From: DASTBU01 sp035711845
Lineage (GTDB): Bacteria > Acidobacteriota > Vicinamibacteria > Vicinamibacterales > 2-12-FULL-66-21
DNA length: 64,000 bases
Direction of reading: 5' to 3'
Assembly: GCA_035711845.1 (NCBI GenBank)
Contig: DASTBU010000148.1
Coordinates: 59,069 to 123,068 of the forward strand
Below are positions 18,851 through 27,936 of this stretch, piece after piece. A program made the position numbers and the translations under genes. Numbering within the stretch: the first letter of the stretch is position 1; each line of letters opens with the position of its first letter. The notes beneath the pieces were generated by a model. It saw nothing but the letters and a program-made list of their open reading frames with translations. It made no database searches and was not told the DNA's origin.

Positions 18851-18879
18851 CGAATACCGCATTGTTAGGGGAAGGTCAA
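18851..18879 (-). promoter_or_regulatory. Sigma70-type promoter of the CysM-JAMM operon
   Basis: On the minus strand TTGACC (18879-18874), 17-bp spacer, TATTCG (18856-18851). It sits between the heptad array at the OPT gene end and the attenuator. Confidence 0.6.
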
Positions 18880-18910
18880 GCGACAGTCCTCGGTTGCGCC
18901 AGGCGTCAGT

Positions 18911-18962
18911 CAGCATTCAGCACTCAGCATTCAGCACTCAGCATTCAGCATTCAGCACTCAG
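18911..18962. repeat. Heptad array CAGCATT/CAGCACT, overlapping the OPT stop codon
   Basis: Seven in-phase 7-mers alternating CAGCATT and CAGCACT, with a partial eighth. The TGA of the OPT gene (18961-18959) is inside the array. Reverse complement units (TGAGTGC/TGAATGC) recur in the array at 46831. Confidence 0.85.
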
Positions 18963-20842
18963 TCTCGTCCGGCGCGATACAGGAACAGGCCGACCCCGAT
19001 GAGGAGCGCGACGACTGCTAGATCACCGGCTGTACCCGACAGCCGGGGCGCTAGGGAGCGGGGGACCAGTTGCGCGGCCACGAGCCCTGCGACGAGCACA
19101 CCCGCGAGGCCTTCACCTGCAACGAGGCCCGAGGCCGCGAGGATGCCCGGATCGGCGCCCTCCATCTTCTCGCCGTGTTTAGTCGCTCGCGCGCTGAGCG
19201 CGCGCACACAGCCGCCCACGAAGATGGCCGCCATCGTGGCCAGCGGCAGGTAGACGCCGATCGCGAAGGCCAGCGGCGAGACGCTGCAGAGGAGCGCGGT
19301 GACCGCCAGCCCCGCGCCGGACAGGACGAGCGCCCAGGGCAGCGCGCCGGCCAGCACGCCTTCGATGATCGTCTTCATCAGCGTGGCCTGCGGGGCCGGG
19401 ACGTCCTGCGATCCGAACGTGTAGACGCTCCCGAGGAGCATGACGGTGCCGGCGACGGCCCAGCACGCGACCGACGCGCCGATCAGCTGCCCGAACTGCT
19501 GCCGCGCAGGCGTTGCGCCCACAAGGTATCCAGTTTTCAGATCCTGCGAGATGTCGCCGGCCTTGGATGCCGCGACGGCCACGATCGTGCCGACGGTCAG
19601 GACGGCCGCCCGTGCGGAGGGGTCCGTCCAGCCGGCCGCCGCGAAGATCGATGCCACGCCGAGCAGCGTGATGAGCGCGATGCCGGAGGTGGGTTGGGAC
19701 GACACGCCGACGATACCGACGATGCGCGCCGCGACGGCGACGAAGAGGATGCCGAAGACCCCGACGCCCGCAGCGCAAACCGCGCGCGGCAGCGGGCCCA
19801 TGTTCCCCGCGAACACGCCCGGAACGAACGCCGCCACAGCCACCACGAACACAATCGCGCCCACGACGAAGCTGCCCGGCAGGTCCCGATCGGTGGATGG
19901 GGTATCGGCCGGGGCTCCTGGCGTGTCGGTGCGCCTCATCCCGCGCGCGACCGCCATGAACGCGCCGGCCATCGTGGGGAGCGCCCGAAGCACCGTGATG
20001 ATGCCGCCCGCCGCAACCGCCCCTGCTCCGACGTACCGTACATAGCGCGACCAGATTTCGGCGGCGCTCATGTCGCCGATGAGGCGTGCGGGCTCGGGGG
20101 CGAGCGGCGCGACGAGCGCCGCGCCCGTCAAGGCGATGAGCGGCGTCAGCACGACCGCCGACAGGAGAGAGCCCGCGACGAGCACCCCCGATTGCCGATA
20201 GCCGAGGATGAAGCCGACGCCGAGGAGCGCCGGCGCCAGCTCGACGGCCAGTTCCGCCTTCGGCAGAAACGGAATCAGCGTATGCACGCTCGAAGGCGCG
20301 AGAAAGACGATCGCGAGCGCGAGCTTGATCGCGGCGCCGAGGACCATCCCACGGAATATCCAGGCGCTCCCGGTCGAGCCGCCGACCGTCGCGCGGAGCA
20401 CCGCCGCGCACGCCGTCCCTTCCGGGTACGGCAGCTCATCGCTGCTCTGGACGACGAGCAGCCGGCGCAACGGAATCATCGCAGCAAGGCCCAGCACCGC
20501 GCCGAGATAGGAGAGCACCACCACCTGGAGGTACGGCGGTACCATGTTCCACATGAAGAGCGCGGGAATGGTGAAAATCGTCCCGCTGGCGAGCGAGGTC
20601 GAGGCCGAGCCGATGGTCTGCGACAGGTTCGCTTCCAGGATCGTCCCGCGCGCGCGGAACAGGCGAAAGAGCGCGACCGTCATGACGGCCGCTGGAATCG
20701 AGGCGGACACCGTCAGCCCGACCCGGAGCCCGAGGTATGCGTTGGCCGCACCGAACACGATGCCGAGGAGGACCCCCGCGACGACCGCTTTCGTCGTGAA
20801 TTCAGCCAGGGGAGCTGCGGCGACGCCACTGCGAGCAGGCAT
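18959..20842 (-). CDS. OPT family oligopeptide/metal-chelate transporter
   Basis: 627 residues with about 15 hydrophobic helices. The N-terminal segment NAYLGLRVGLTVSASIPAAV and SQTIGSASTSLASGT, and GDISQDLKTGYLVGATP further on, are typical of the bacterial OPT superfamily that imports peptides or iron-siderophore complexes by proton symport. Cytoplasmic-membrane protein. The stop codon is supplied by a heptad array. Start ATG at 20842 has a TAAAAT box 8 bases upstream and no Shine-Dalgarno, so the message may be leaderless. Divergent from the aminopeptidase gene, suggesting joint peptide use. Confidence 0.9.
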   Translation of the reverse strand: MPARSGVAAAPLAEFTTKAVVAGVLLGIVFGAANAYLGLRVGLTVSASIPAAVMTVALFRLFRARGTILEANLSQTIGSASTSLASGTIFTIPALFMWNMVPPYLQVVVLSYLGAVLGLAAMIPLRRLLVVQSSDELPYPEGTACAAVLRATVGGSTGSAWIFRGMVLGAAIKLALAIVFLAPSSVHTLIPFLPKAELAVELAPALLGVGFILGYRQSGVLVAGSLLSAVVLTPLIALTGAALVAPLAPEPARLIGDMSAAEIWSRYVRYVGAGAVAAGGIITVLRALPTMAGAFMAVARGMRRTDTPGAPADTPSTDRDLPGSFVVGAIVFVVAVAAFVPGVFAGNMGPLPRAVCAAGVGVFGILFVAVAARIVGIVGVSSQPTSGIALITLLGVASIFAAAGWTDPSARAAVLTVGTIVAVAASKAGDISQDLKTGYLVGATPARQQFGQLIGASVACWAVAGTVMLLGSVYTFGSQDVPAPQATLMKTIIEGVLAGALPWALVLSGAGLAVTALLCSVSPLAFAIGVYLPLATMAAIFVGGCVRALSARATKHGEKMEGADPGILAASGLVAGEGLAGVLVAGLVAAQLVPRSLAPRLSGTAGDLAVVALLIGVGLFLYRAGRD

Positions 20843-20850
20843 GGGGGTGC

Positions 20851-20856
20851 ATTTTA
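20851..20856 (-). promoter_or_regulatory. Candidate -10 box TAAAAT for the OPT gene
   Basis: TAAAAT on the minus strand ends 8 bases before the ATG, which would place the start point at or next to the start codon. The heptad array begins about 18 bases further upstream, where the -35 should be. Confidence 0.4.
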
Positions 20857-20873
20857 CGTCACGTGGGAGGTGA

Positions 20874-21008
20874 GGCTTGTCACGTACGACGTGCCACGTG
20901 CGACGTGCGACGTGCGGCTTGTCAGGTGCGACGTGCGACGTGCCCGTGCGACGTACGACGTGCGACGTACGACGTGCGACGTGCCCCTGCGACGTGCGAC
21001 GTGCACGT
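20874..21008. repeat. Heptad array GCGACGT/ACGACGT, 135 bp
   Basis: Repeats of (G/A)CGACGT with occasional GCC/CCC interruptions fill the space between the divergent OPT and aminopeptidase genes, ending at the ribosome site of the latter. The array is open in one frame (RRATCDV-like peptide) but carries no gene. Confidence 0.9.
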
Positions 21009-21021
21009 GAGGAGGATCATC

Positions 21022-21996
21022 GTGCAAACCGACTTTTCACCAGATCTCCTGTCAGCCTCCACCATTGCCATCCGCGACTGCATGGGCGCGAAGGCGGGGG
21101 AGAGCGTCCTGGTCGTGACCGATGAACCGCTGCGGCGGATCGGCTATGCGCTGTGGCAGGCGGCGAAGGACCTCGGGCACGACGTGCTCCTGCTGGAGAT
21201 GCTGCCGCGGTCGACCAACGGGGAAGAGCCGCCGGCGAGGGTTGCCGAACTGATGGCGAACGCCGACGTGGTGCTCTGCCCCACGTCGAGGTCCCTCACG
21301 CACACCGAGGCACGGCGCGCCGCCACCGCAGCCGGGGCGCGGGTGGGTACGCTGCCCGGCGTGACCGAAGAGATCATGGTGCGCTGCATGAACGCCGACT
21401 ACGATCGCATCGCGGACCGAACACGCCGCCTGTGCGCCCTCCTCGAGAAAACCGCGGTCATCCGCGTCCAGGCGCCCGCCGGGACCAACGTCCTGCTGCC
21501 CGTCGCCGGACGGACGGCACTCGCGAGCACCGGGCTGTTCCGCGAACGAGGGCAGTGGGGGAACCTGCCAACCGGGGAGGCGTATCTGGCGCCGCTCGAA
21601 GGCCGGTCGAGCGGCGTGGTCGTCGTGGACGGATCGATGGCCGGCATCGGTGTGACGACCCAGCCGATCCGCATCGTGGTCGAAAACGGCTACGCGACGG
21701 AAATCACGGGCGGACGCGAAGCCGACGAGCTGATCGCGCTGCTCGAGCCGCATGGCCACGATGCCCGCAACGTGGCCGAATTCGGAATCGGCACGAACGA
21801 CAGGGCGAAGCTCAGCGGCGTGATCCTGGAGGACGAGAAGGTGATGGGGACGATCCACATCGCCTTCGGCGACAACAAGTCGATGGGCGGACGCGTCGGC
21901 GTCGCCAGCCACCTCGACGGGCTCGTGACGCAGCCGACGGTCTGGTTCGACGAGCGCAAGATCATGGACGCCGGCCGGCTGCTTGCGGTGGACTGA
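21022..21996 (+). CDS. M29-like aminopeptidase
   Basis: 324 residues, cytoplasmic. The C-terminal third has the family's metal-site pattern: AEFGIGTND, LEDEKVMGTIHIAFGDN, GVASHLDGL, similar to thermophilic aminopeptidases (AmpS/AmpT). It is about 70-90 residues shorter than the classical M29 enzymes, so a related leucyl-aminopeptidase-like or NicX-like hydrolase is possible. The GTG at 21022 is chosen because a perfect AGGAGG lies 6 bases upstream and everything before it is heptad repeat. The 3' end overlaps the convergent propeller gene by 35 bases. Confidence 0.8.
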   Translation: MQTDFSPDLLSASTIAIRDCMGAKAGESVLVVTDEPLRRIGYALWQAAKDLGHDVLLLEMLPRSTNGEEPPARVAELMANADVVLCPTSRSLTHTEARRAATAAGARVGTLPGVTEEIMVRCMNADYDRIADRTRRLCALLEKTAVIRVQAPAGTNVLLPVAGRTALASTGLFRERGQWGNLPTGEAYLAPLEGRSSGVVVVDGSMAGIGVTTQPIRIVVENGYATEITGGREADELIALLEPHGHDARNVAEFGIGTNDRAKLSGVILEDEKVMGTIHIAFGDNKSMGGRVGVASHLDGLVTQPTVWFDERKIMDAGRLLAVD

Positions 21997-24900
21997 TCGC
22001 GGTCATCGTGTCGGTGATCGGCGCCAGCCTGTCCGCGTGCGCCTTGTTGAACGTCTCGACCTCCCGCATCAATGTGTCGAAATCAGCCCGCCCTGCCTCG
22101 AGTTCCTTCAGGTACTCGTCGTAGACGGCGAGCGACGCGTTCGTCGGCCGGTAGCCGGCGCCGCCCGCCACGTCGCCCCCGCCTCCGCCGACCTCGGCGA
22201 GCAGCCAGACGAGATTCAGGTACAGCTTGTACTTCTCGACGTACCACTTGTCGTCGCTGTGCATCTCCGTGCGCGACAGGAAGTGCAGCTCCGTGTCGTA
22301 CATCCTCTTATTGATGCCAGCCAGCGCCGAGTCGAGTTGACGGTTGCCGGCGTGCTGCCTGCGCAGGTCCTCGACCTGCATGCGCATGATCTCGATGCGG
22401 TTGATCTTGTCCACGACCTCGTTGATCGTCGTGACGACTCGGCGCTGGAAGTCGGTGCTGGCGGCGAGATCGGCGTCGCTCGAGGGCAGCGTCACATCCC
22501 TCCACACTTCGAACGGCTGTGAGTACTGACGTCCGTTGTGGGTCATTCGAACGGTGAACGTGCCCGGGGCCGCTCTTGGCTGCCAGCGCTGCGCGCCCAG
22601 TCCCCAGTGCGTGACCGGCCGCTCCCGTCCTTCCCACCGGCCCGCGTCCCAGATGTGCGGATTGTCTGGGGGAATGGATCGCAGCACGGGCTGCGCCGGA
22701 GCAGGGTAGAGGAGATTCCAGGACGCCATGTTCATCCCGGCGCGGCCCTGCACCTCGCTCTTGCTGATGACGGACCCCTCGCCATCGAGGATTTCGACGG
22801 CTATTGGAGTGGTCGGCGCCGACCGCAGCGAGAACACGAAATCCGCGCTGCCGCCATTCCCTGCCCGCGTCGCCGGCCGCGGCTTGTAGAGCTGCAGATC
22901 AGCCTGCTGGTCCACGGTGTCGGCCTGTTCGAGCTCCCAGAGATCGCGAAGGATCCAGAGGCCGCGCCCGTAGGTGGCAACGGCGACTTCTGGCGCGTTT
23001 TTCGGGACCTCGATCCAGTTCACCGGCGCGGCGGGCAGCTTGTCCTTGAATTGCGTCCACGTCTTCCCGTCGTCACGCGAATAGAAAAAGCCGTGTCCCG
23101 TGCCCGCGAAGAGCATCCCGCGCCGGTGCGGGTTCTCCGCGATCGAAAGCGTGTAATCGAGCGGATGGCCTTTGGGAAGGCCCCCGTCGATGCGCGTCCA
23201 GGTCTGCCCGAAGTCCGTCGTCGTGAACAGATACGGATCGCGGTTGTCCATGAGGTGATAATCGACCGCCATGTACGCGGTACCTGTATCGAAGTGCGAC
23301 GCATCGATGCGTCGGACGAGCCCCCAGGGCGGCATCCCGACGTTCTTGGTCAGGTCGATCCAGTTCCCGCCTGCATCGCGCGAGATCCAGACCTTGCCGT
23401 CGTTGGTGCCCACCCAGACGACACCCTTCTCGGTTCGCGACGGCGCGATGGCGGAGATCACGGCGCCGTAGAACTGGCCGAGGTTGTCGCCGATGACGCC
23501 GCCCGAGACCTGAATGCGGCTGGGATCGCCCGTCGACAGATCCGGGCTGATCGCGTCCCACGTCTGCCCGCGATCGCGCGTGCGGAGGACGACCTGACAG
23601 CCGAAGTACACCGAGTTGTCGAACCAGTCGATGGCGAGCGGTGGTGACCACTGGCAGCGATACTTCAAGCCGACAGGATCGCTGTCGAGCGTGTGCCGCC
23701 ACGGGCTCACCGAGCGGCGCTGACCGCTGAGCTCGTCGTAGGTCGCCACGTGCGCCGCATAGCAGGTGCCCCAGACGAACCGGTGGTTGTTCGGCTCGGG
23801 ATACGTGTAGCCCGACTCGCACGACGGCATGCTCTCCTGGACCGGCGCGGGCGGTCCGCCGCCGCGCCCGCCCCGGCCGCCGCCGCGCCCTCCACCACTG
23901 ATCTCTTGCGCAGGCGCTGCCGGCGGCTTGTAGGAGGGGACGTTCTCGGGAACGATCGGCCGATTGCTCGCGATCCGCATGCTGCCATCGTCCTGCCGGT
24001 CGGAGTAGACCCAGTAGGGGTACCGTTGGTCGACGGTCACGCGGTACATCTGCCCGATCGGCAGCGACACGCTGGTGTTGCCCGTCGGGTTGAGAGGAGA
24101 TCCGAAGATACCCATGCTGTTGTCGCCGGTGACGATGTAGTGGCCGGGCAGGCTCGAGGTCGTGTCCCACCAGATGTCGTGACAATCGCCGCAGCCACCC
24201 CCGCCGTTCACCCAGATCTTGCCGCCGTCGCGCGATCGCCACAGCGTGCTGTTGGCAACGAGCAGATGATCGGGATCGTTCGGCGACACGCGGACCCTGA
24301 TGTAGTAGCCGGCCCGGCCGATCAGGCGGCGGTCCCAGCTCACGTTGCTCCACGATTGTCCACCGTCGTCGGAGCGCCACAACGAGCCCTGCGCCTCGGA
24401 CTTCAGGCCCTTGACGCCGTCGGCGCCCGTCTGGATCAGCGCGTACATGCGCTTGCCGTCGGAGGGCGCGATGGCGACGTCGGTCTTGCCGTACGGCGGG
24501 CGCGGCAATCCAGGATGCGTGATCTTGCTGAACGTGCGGCCGCCGTCCCTGGACAGATAGATGGCGCTGCCCATCCCTCCGCTGTTGAGGATGTGCGTCT
24601 TCAGCTCGATTTCCCAGGTGCCGGCGATGACGGTGTCGGGATTCTGCTGCGAGATCTGCAACCCCGAGCAGCCGGTGTCCTCGTTGACGAACAGCGTGTG
24701 CTGCCAGGTCCTGCCGCCGTCTTCCGAGCGAAACACGCCACGCTCGCGCTGGGGGCCGGTGGCGCGTCCCAGCGCGCAGACCAGCACGATGTTCTCGTTG
24801 GTCGGGTGTATGACGATCGTGCCGATCCTGCCGGTCTCCTCGAGGCCCATCTTCGTCCACGTGTCGCCGGCGTCGACGGACTTGTAGATACCGTCGCCCA

Positions 24901-25297
24901 TCATGTCCATGTCGCGGACCGCCCACGCCTCGCCGGTGCCGGCCCAGACGACATTGGGATTGCTCGGTGCGACGGCGAGCGCGCCGATTGCCTGCGAGGT
25001 CTGGTCGTCGAAGGTCGGCTTCCAGGTGCCGCCCCCGTCGGTGGACTTCCATACGCCGCCCGAGGCGGCGCCGGCGTAATAGACGCCTGGCTTGCCGGCG
25101 ACGGCGGCGGCGGCGGCGATTCGTCCGGCGTTGGTGGGGCCCACGTACTCGAAGCGCGGGGGGCCGACGGGCCGTGTGGCCTGCGGTCCCGCGTCCCCTC
25201 GTCCGCCGCCGCGCTGCGCGACCGTGTCGATCGGCAGGAACGCGAAGGTGACGAGAGTGGTCAGGCCGATGTGCAGGAGAACTCGTCGATCGGACAT
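21962..25297 (-). CDS. Secreted VPS10/BNR-repeat beta-propeller protein
   Basis: 1111 residues with a signal peptide ending near TVAQRG. Many BNR/Asp-box motifs of the type S-x-D-x-G-x-T-W (WKSTDGGGTWKPT, FRSEDGGRTWQHT, WRSDDGGQSWSNV, SRDDGKTWTQF) form sortilin-like ten-bladed or twin propellers. A Gly/Arg/Pro low-complexity stretch lies around residue 480, and the last 250 residues form a separate helical domain. Homologues are often labelled glycosyl hydrolase or VPS10 domain protein; no catalytic residues can be named. Exported, probably periplasmic or outer-surface. Overlaps the convergent aminopeptidase end. Confidence 0.85.
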   Translation of the reverse strand: MSDRRVLLHIGLTTLVTFAFLPIDTVAQRGGGRGDAGPQATRPVGPPRFEYVGPTNAGRIAAAAAVAGKPGVYYAGAASGGVWKSTDGGGTWKPTFDDQTSQAIGALAVAPSNPNVVWAGTGEAWAVRDMDMMGDGIYKSVDAGDTWTKMGLEETGRIGTIVIHPTNENIVLVCALGRATGPQRERGVFRSEDGGRTWQHTLFVNEDTGCSGLQISQQNPDTVIAGTWEIELKTHILNSGGMGSAIYLSRDGGRTFSKITHPGLPRPPYGKTDVAIAPSDGKRMYALIQTGADGVKGLKSEAQGSLWRSDDGGQSWSNVSWDRRLIGRAGYYIRVRVSPNDPDHLLVANSTLWRSRDGGKIWVNGGGGCGDCHDIWWDTTSSLPGHYIVTGDNSMGIFGSPLNPTGNTSVSLPIGQMYRVTVDQRYPYWVYSDRQDDGSMRIASNRPIVPENVPSYKPPAAPAQEISGGGRGGGRGGRGGGPPAPVQESMPSCESGYTYPEPNNHRFVWGTCYAAHVATYDELSGQRRSVSPWRHTLDSDPVGLKYRCQWSPPLAIDWFDNSVYFGCQVVLRTRDRGQTWDAISPDLSTGDPSRIQVSGGVIGDNLGQFYGAVISAIAPSRTEKGVVWVGTNDGKVWISRDAGGNWIDLTKNVGMPPWGLVRRIDASHFDTGTAYMAVDYHLMDNRDPYLFTTTDFGQTWTRIDGGLPKGHPLDYTLSIAENPHRRGMLFAGTGHGFFYSRDDGKTWTQFKDKLPAAPVNWIEVPKNAPEVAVATYGRGLWILRDLWELEQADTVDQQADLQLYKPRPATRAGNGGSADFVFSLRSAPTTPIAVEILDGEGSVISKSEVQGRAGMNMASWNLLYPAPAQPVLRSIPPDNPHIWDAGRWEGRERPVTHWGLGAQRWQPRAAPGTFTVRMTHNGRQYSQPFEVWRDVTLPSSDADLAASTDFQRRVVTTINEVVDKINRIEIMRMQVEDLRRQHAGNRQLDSALAGINKRMYDTELHFLSRTEMHSDDKWYVEKYKLYLNLVWLLAEVGGGGGDVAGGAGYRPTNASLAVYDEYLKELEAGRADFDTLMREVETFNKAHADRLAPITDTMTAISPPQAAGRRP

Positions 25298-25376
25298 GGA
25301 CGTTCCTCGCTGGCGGCAGAGATGTTGGCAGGTGATATCACTTCAGCCGTGTTGGTGCAAATCAGTGTCAGTTCCC

Positions 25377-25411
25377 AGCCTTCAGCCTTCAGCCTTCGTA
25401 CTTCAGCCTTG
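25377..25411. repeat. Heptad array CAGCCTT
   Basis: About five units of CAGCCTT/CTTCAGC lie upstream of the beta-lactamase-fold gene and run to 6 bases before a TAGGAT box. The reverse complement unit GAAGGCT recurs at 57832. Confidence 0.8.
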
Positions 25412-25417
25412 TGGCTG

Positions 25418-25423
25418 TAGGAT
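25418..25423 (+). promoter_or_regulatory. Candidate -10 box TAGGAT, leaderless start
   Basis: TAGGAT ends 7 bases before the ATG at 25431 and no Shine-Dalgarno sequence is present, the typical arrangement of a leaderless transcript. The -35 position holds only TTCGTA. Confidence 0.4.
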
Positions 25424-25430
25424 CTTGCGC

Positions 25431-26993
25431 ATGCGCATTCTGATGCTGATCACCGTCTTCGTTGCGGCCGTTGGCGCGCAGAGCACGCCTGCGCCCTCGA
25501 CGCGCTTTCCCGATCCGAATCGCCGGGCGAAGCTCGCGATGGCATTCGCGGATATCGACAAGCTGCTCGCAGGGTTCGCGAAAACGGCGCGGGTGCCCGG
25601 CGCAGCGTGGGGAATCGTGATCGATGGCGAGCTGGCCCACGCGGGCGCAGCCGGCGTTCGTGAGATTTCGACGAACGCCCCCGTGGATGGCGACACGGTG
25701 TTTCGCATCGCCTCGATGACCAAGAGCTTCACCGCGATGGCGATTCTGAAGCTTCGCGACGAGGGCAAACTGTCGCTCGACGATCCGGCCGAGCGCTACG
25801 TTCCCGAGTTGAAGGAGCTCCGGTATCCCACGGCGGACTCTCCGAAGGTCACGATCCGCCATCTCCTCACGCACTCGGAAGGATTCCCCGAAGACAACCC
25901 CTGGGGCGATCAACAGCTGTCGGAGAGCGACGAGGCGTTCTCGCGCATGCTGCGCGACGGCATTCCGTTCTCGAATGCGCCCGGGGTCGCGTACGAATAC
26001 TCGAATTACGGGTTTGCCATCCTCGGCCGAATCGTATCGCGTGTCTCGGGCCGGCCCTACGACGCGTACGTGACGCAGACCATCCTTCAGCCGCTCGGCA
26101 TGACGTCCACGACGCTTCATCCGGAGAAGGTCCCGGCGAACCGGCGCGCCGTCGGGTACCGGTGGGAAGACGATCGCTGGAAGGAGGAGCCGGCGCTTCC
26201 GCACGGTGCGTTCGGCGCGATGGGCGGCATGCTCACGTCGATCAAGGACCTGAGTCGCTACGTTGCCGCCTTCCTCGATGCCTGGCCGCCGCGCGACGGC
26301 GCCGAGATCGGCCCCCTCCGTCGCGCCTCGCTGCGCGAGATGCAGCAGCCGTGGCGTCCATCCGGCATGCGCGTGGTGCGCGACACGAAGACGAATGCGA
26401 TGGCCCTGACGGCGAGCAGCTACGGGTATGGCCTGAGCGTGACAGAGACGTGCGGCTTCCGGACCCTGGTCGCCCACAGCGGCGGGCTCCCCGGTTACGG
26501 GTCGATCATGCGATGGCTCCCTGATTACGGCGTCGGCATCATCGCCTTCGGGAACCTCACGTATACGGGCTGGGGGCGTGTCGTGGGGGAAGCCATCGAT
26601 CGGCTGGCCGAGACGGGCGGCCTGCAGCCACGCGAGGTGCCGCCATCACCGGCGCTGACGGCCGCGCGAGACGCGGTCTCCAGGCTGGTCATTCAGTGGG
26701 ACGATCAGCTGGCGGAAAACATCGCGGCCGAAAACCTCTTCCTCGACCGCTCGAAGGACAGGCGGCGCAAGGAGATCGACGCCCTGCGCGCCACCGTCGG
26801 CGCCTGCACGGCGCCGGGCCGGTTCGACTTCGTTGAAAACGCGTTGCGCGGGCAGTGGACGATGACCTGCGAGCGCGGCAACCTGCAGGTCGGGATCACG
26901 CTGGCGCCGACGATGCCGCCGAAAGTCCAGTATCTGGCAGTTCGGCCCGGCACCGCTCCGGCGCAGCCGCCGGGCCCGTGCACGACGATGTAA
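25431..26993 (+). CDS. Serine hydrolase, class C beta-lactamase/PBP-like
   Basis: 520 residues with a signal peptide ending near VGAQS. Catalytic motifs of the beta-lactamase/DD-peptidase fold are complete: SMTK near residue 100, YSN in YEYSNYGFAILG, and HSGG in place of KTG. The N-terminal two-thirds form this domain; the C-terminal 120 residues are a separate lipocalin-like or DUF3471-like extension. Family members include esterases, D-aminopeptidases and carboxypeptidases, so antibiotic resistance should not be assumed. The stop codon runs directly into a heptad array. Confidence 0.88.
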   Translation: MRILMLITVFVAAVGAQSTPAPSTRFPDPNRRAKLAMAFADIDKLLAGFAKTARVPGAAWGIVIDGELAHAGAAGVREISTNAPVDGDTVFRIASMTKSFTAMAILKLRDEGKLSLDDPAERYVPELKELRYPTADSPKVTIRHLLTHSEGFPEDNPWGDQQLSESDEAFSRMLRDGIPFSNAPGVAYEYSNYGFAILGRIVSRVSGRPYDAYVTQTILQPLGMTSTTLHPEKVPANRRAVGYRWEDDRWKEEPALPHGAFGAMGGMLTSIKDLSRYVAAFLDAWPPRDGAEIGPLRRASLREMQQPWRPSGMRVVRDTKTNAMALTASSYGYGLSVTETCGFRTLVAHSGGLPGYGSIMRWLPDYGVGIIAFGNLTYTGWGRVVGEAIDRLAETGGLQPREVPPSPALTAARDAVSRLVIQWDDQLAENIAAENLFLDRSKDRRRKEIDALRATVGACTAPGRFDFVENALRGQWTMTCERGNLQVGITLAPTMPPKVQYLAVRPGTAPAQPPGPCTTM

Positions 26994-27175
26994 CTTCCCA
27001 CTGCCAACTTCCCACTGCCAAATTCTCAAACTCCCAAATGGCTCAAGAACGCCAAACAGGGGCGACCTTGGGAGTTGGAGGTTGGAAGGTGGAGGTTGAC
27101 GCGGCCGGCGACGGACGTCGGCCACTCCCAAGGCTACTTTGGTGGTTGGACGTTGGAAGTTGGAAGTTGATCCGA
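26994..27175. repeat. Inverted heptad arrays between convergent genes
   Basis: The left arm (AACTTCCCACTGCC units, 26994-27040) and right arms (GGAGTTGGAGGTTGGAAGG, 27070-27100; GGTTGGACGTTGGAAGTTGG, 27141-27168) are in opposite orientation with 7-bp period. The right edge is translated as the C-terminus of the PqiA-like gene. The arms could pair in the RNA as a 3'-end structure for both genes. Confidence 0.8.
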
Positions 27176-27883
27176 AGCCACCCTGAACGTGTACTGCTGG
27201 GAGGCGAGCGAAAACAGGCAATACGCCGCAAACCAGTAGAAGCCCGGACCGAAGCGCGCCGTGAACGCGATCAACGGCGCGGCCGCGTTCGGGCCCTGCG
27301 TCGGCGCGGCGCTCGCCTGGGCCGCAAGGTAGGCGATGAACAGCGCGACGACGAACACGTCGGCCATCGACCACTTGGCGATCGCCTCGACGAACGACAG
27401 CGTCCGCCGTCGGCGGGGAGCGTTGGCGATGAACGTGGCCCAGGCCACGAGCGCCGCCTTGGTGAGCGGGACGATCACGCTGAAGAGCAGGATCAGCGTC
27501 GCGGGGACGGGGCTTCCCACCTCGTAGAGACGCCGCACCGATCCCACGATGCTTCGCGTCTGCTCGTAGACCTCGACCTCGACCATGCTCTTCTGCAGCG
27601 CCGCCGTCAGTTGCGGGCCGAGCTTGTCGATGATGACTTTGCGCACGTCCCCGCCCGTCGCTTCCAGGAACGCGATCACCGACGGGTTCATCATCGACTT
27701 GAGCGCCGCAACGGTTTCGTCGGTGAGGCCGCGTTCGAGCACCATCGGCGCCGCCTCCGCAATGCCGTCGCGGGTGAGCACGCCCCGGATCGTCAGGACC
27801 GGGGCGAACAGGCCCGGGATGAGCAGGCCCAACGACGCCGCGAGGAGGATCAGAACGATCGGCCGGCTTGATTGTGCGGTCAT
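27134..27883 (-). CDS. PqiA-like inner-membrane protein
   Basis: 249 residues, about four membrane helices. The segment KWSMADVFVVALFIAYLA is the hallmark of paraquat-inducible protein A, a partner of MCE proteins in lipid transport between membranes. Residues about 30-110 form a large periplasmic loop unlike classical PqiA, and only one PqiA unit is present instead of two. The C-terminal residues from SDQLPTSNVQPPK onward are encoded by a heptad array, so the ancestral stop was probably earlier. ATG at 27883 chosen; an upstream ATG at 27925 would add an unlikely 14 residues. Confidence 0.75.
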   Translation of the reverse strand: MTAQSSRPIVLILLAASLGLLIPGLFAPVLTIRGVLTRDGIAEAAPMVLERGLTDETVAALKSMMNPSVIAFLEATGGDVRKVIIDKLGPQLTAALQKSMVEVEVYEQTRSIVGSVRRLYEVGSPVPATLILLFSVIVPLTKAALVAWATFIANAPRRRRTLSFVEAIAKWSMADVFVVALFIAYLAAQASAAPTQGPNAAAPLIAFTARFGPGFYWFAAYCLFSLASQQYTFRVASDQLPTSNVQPPK

Positions 27884-27936
27884 CGGATTGTCGCGATCAT
27901 GCCTCAGGTGGGGGACACAGGACAAACCTCATCGGG

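Noticed and set aside
18687..18879. Known riboswitch (SAM, TPP, T-box) or SRP/6S RNA
   Set aside because: None of the conserved core motifs of these RNAs is present; kept only as an unassigned structured leader.
19070..21010. 646-codon plus-strand frame opposite the OPT gene
   Set aside because: Arg/Glu/Asp-rich shadow composition typical of antisense frames in GC-rich DNA; the minus-strand frame is an evident OPT transporter.
20863..21021. Open frame through the GCGACGT array giving an RRATCDV-repeat peptide joined to the aminopeptidase
   Set aside because: It is the translation of a 7-bp repeat; a perfect AGGAGG before the GTG at 21022 marks the real start.
23693..25420. 575-codon plus-strand frame opposite the VPS10-like gene
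   Set aside because: Shadow of BNR-repeat codons; no homology recognised and no ribosome site.
26994..27175. REP/BIME-type palindromic element
   Set aside because: Structure is a 7-bp tandem period with opposed arms, not a discrete 20-40 bp palindrome with conserved head.
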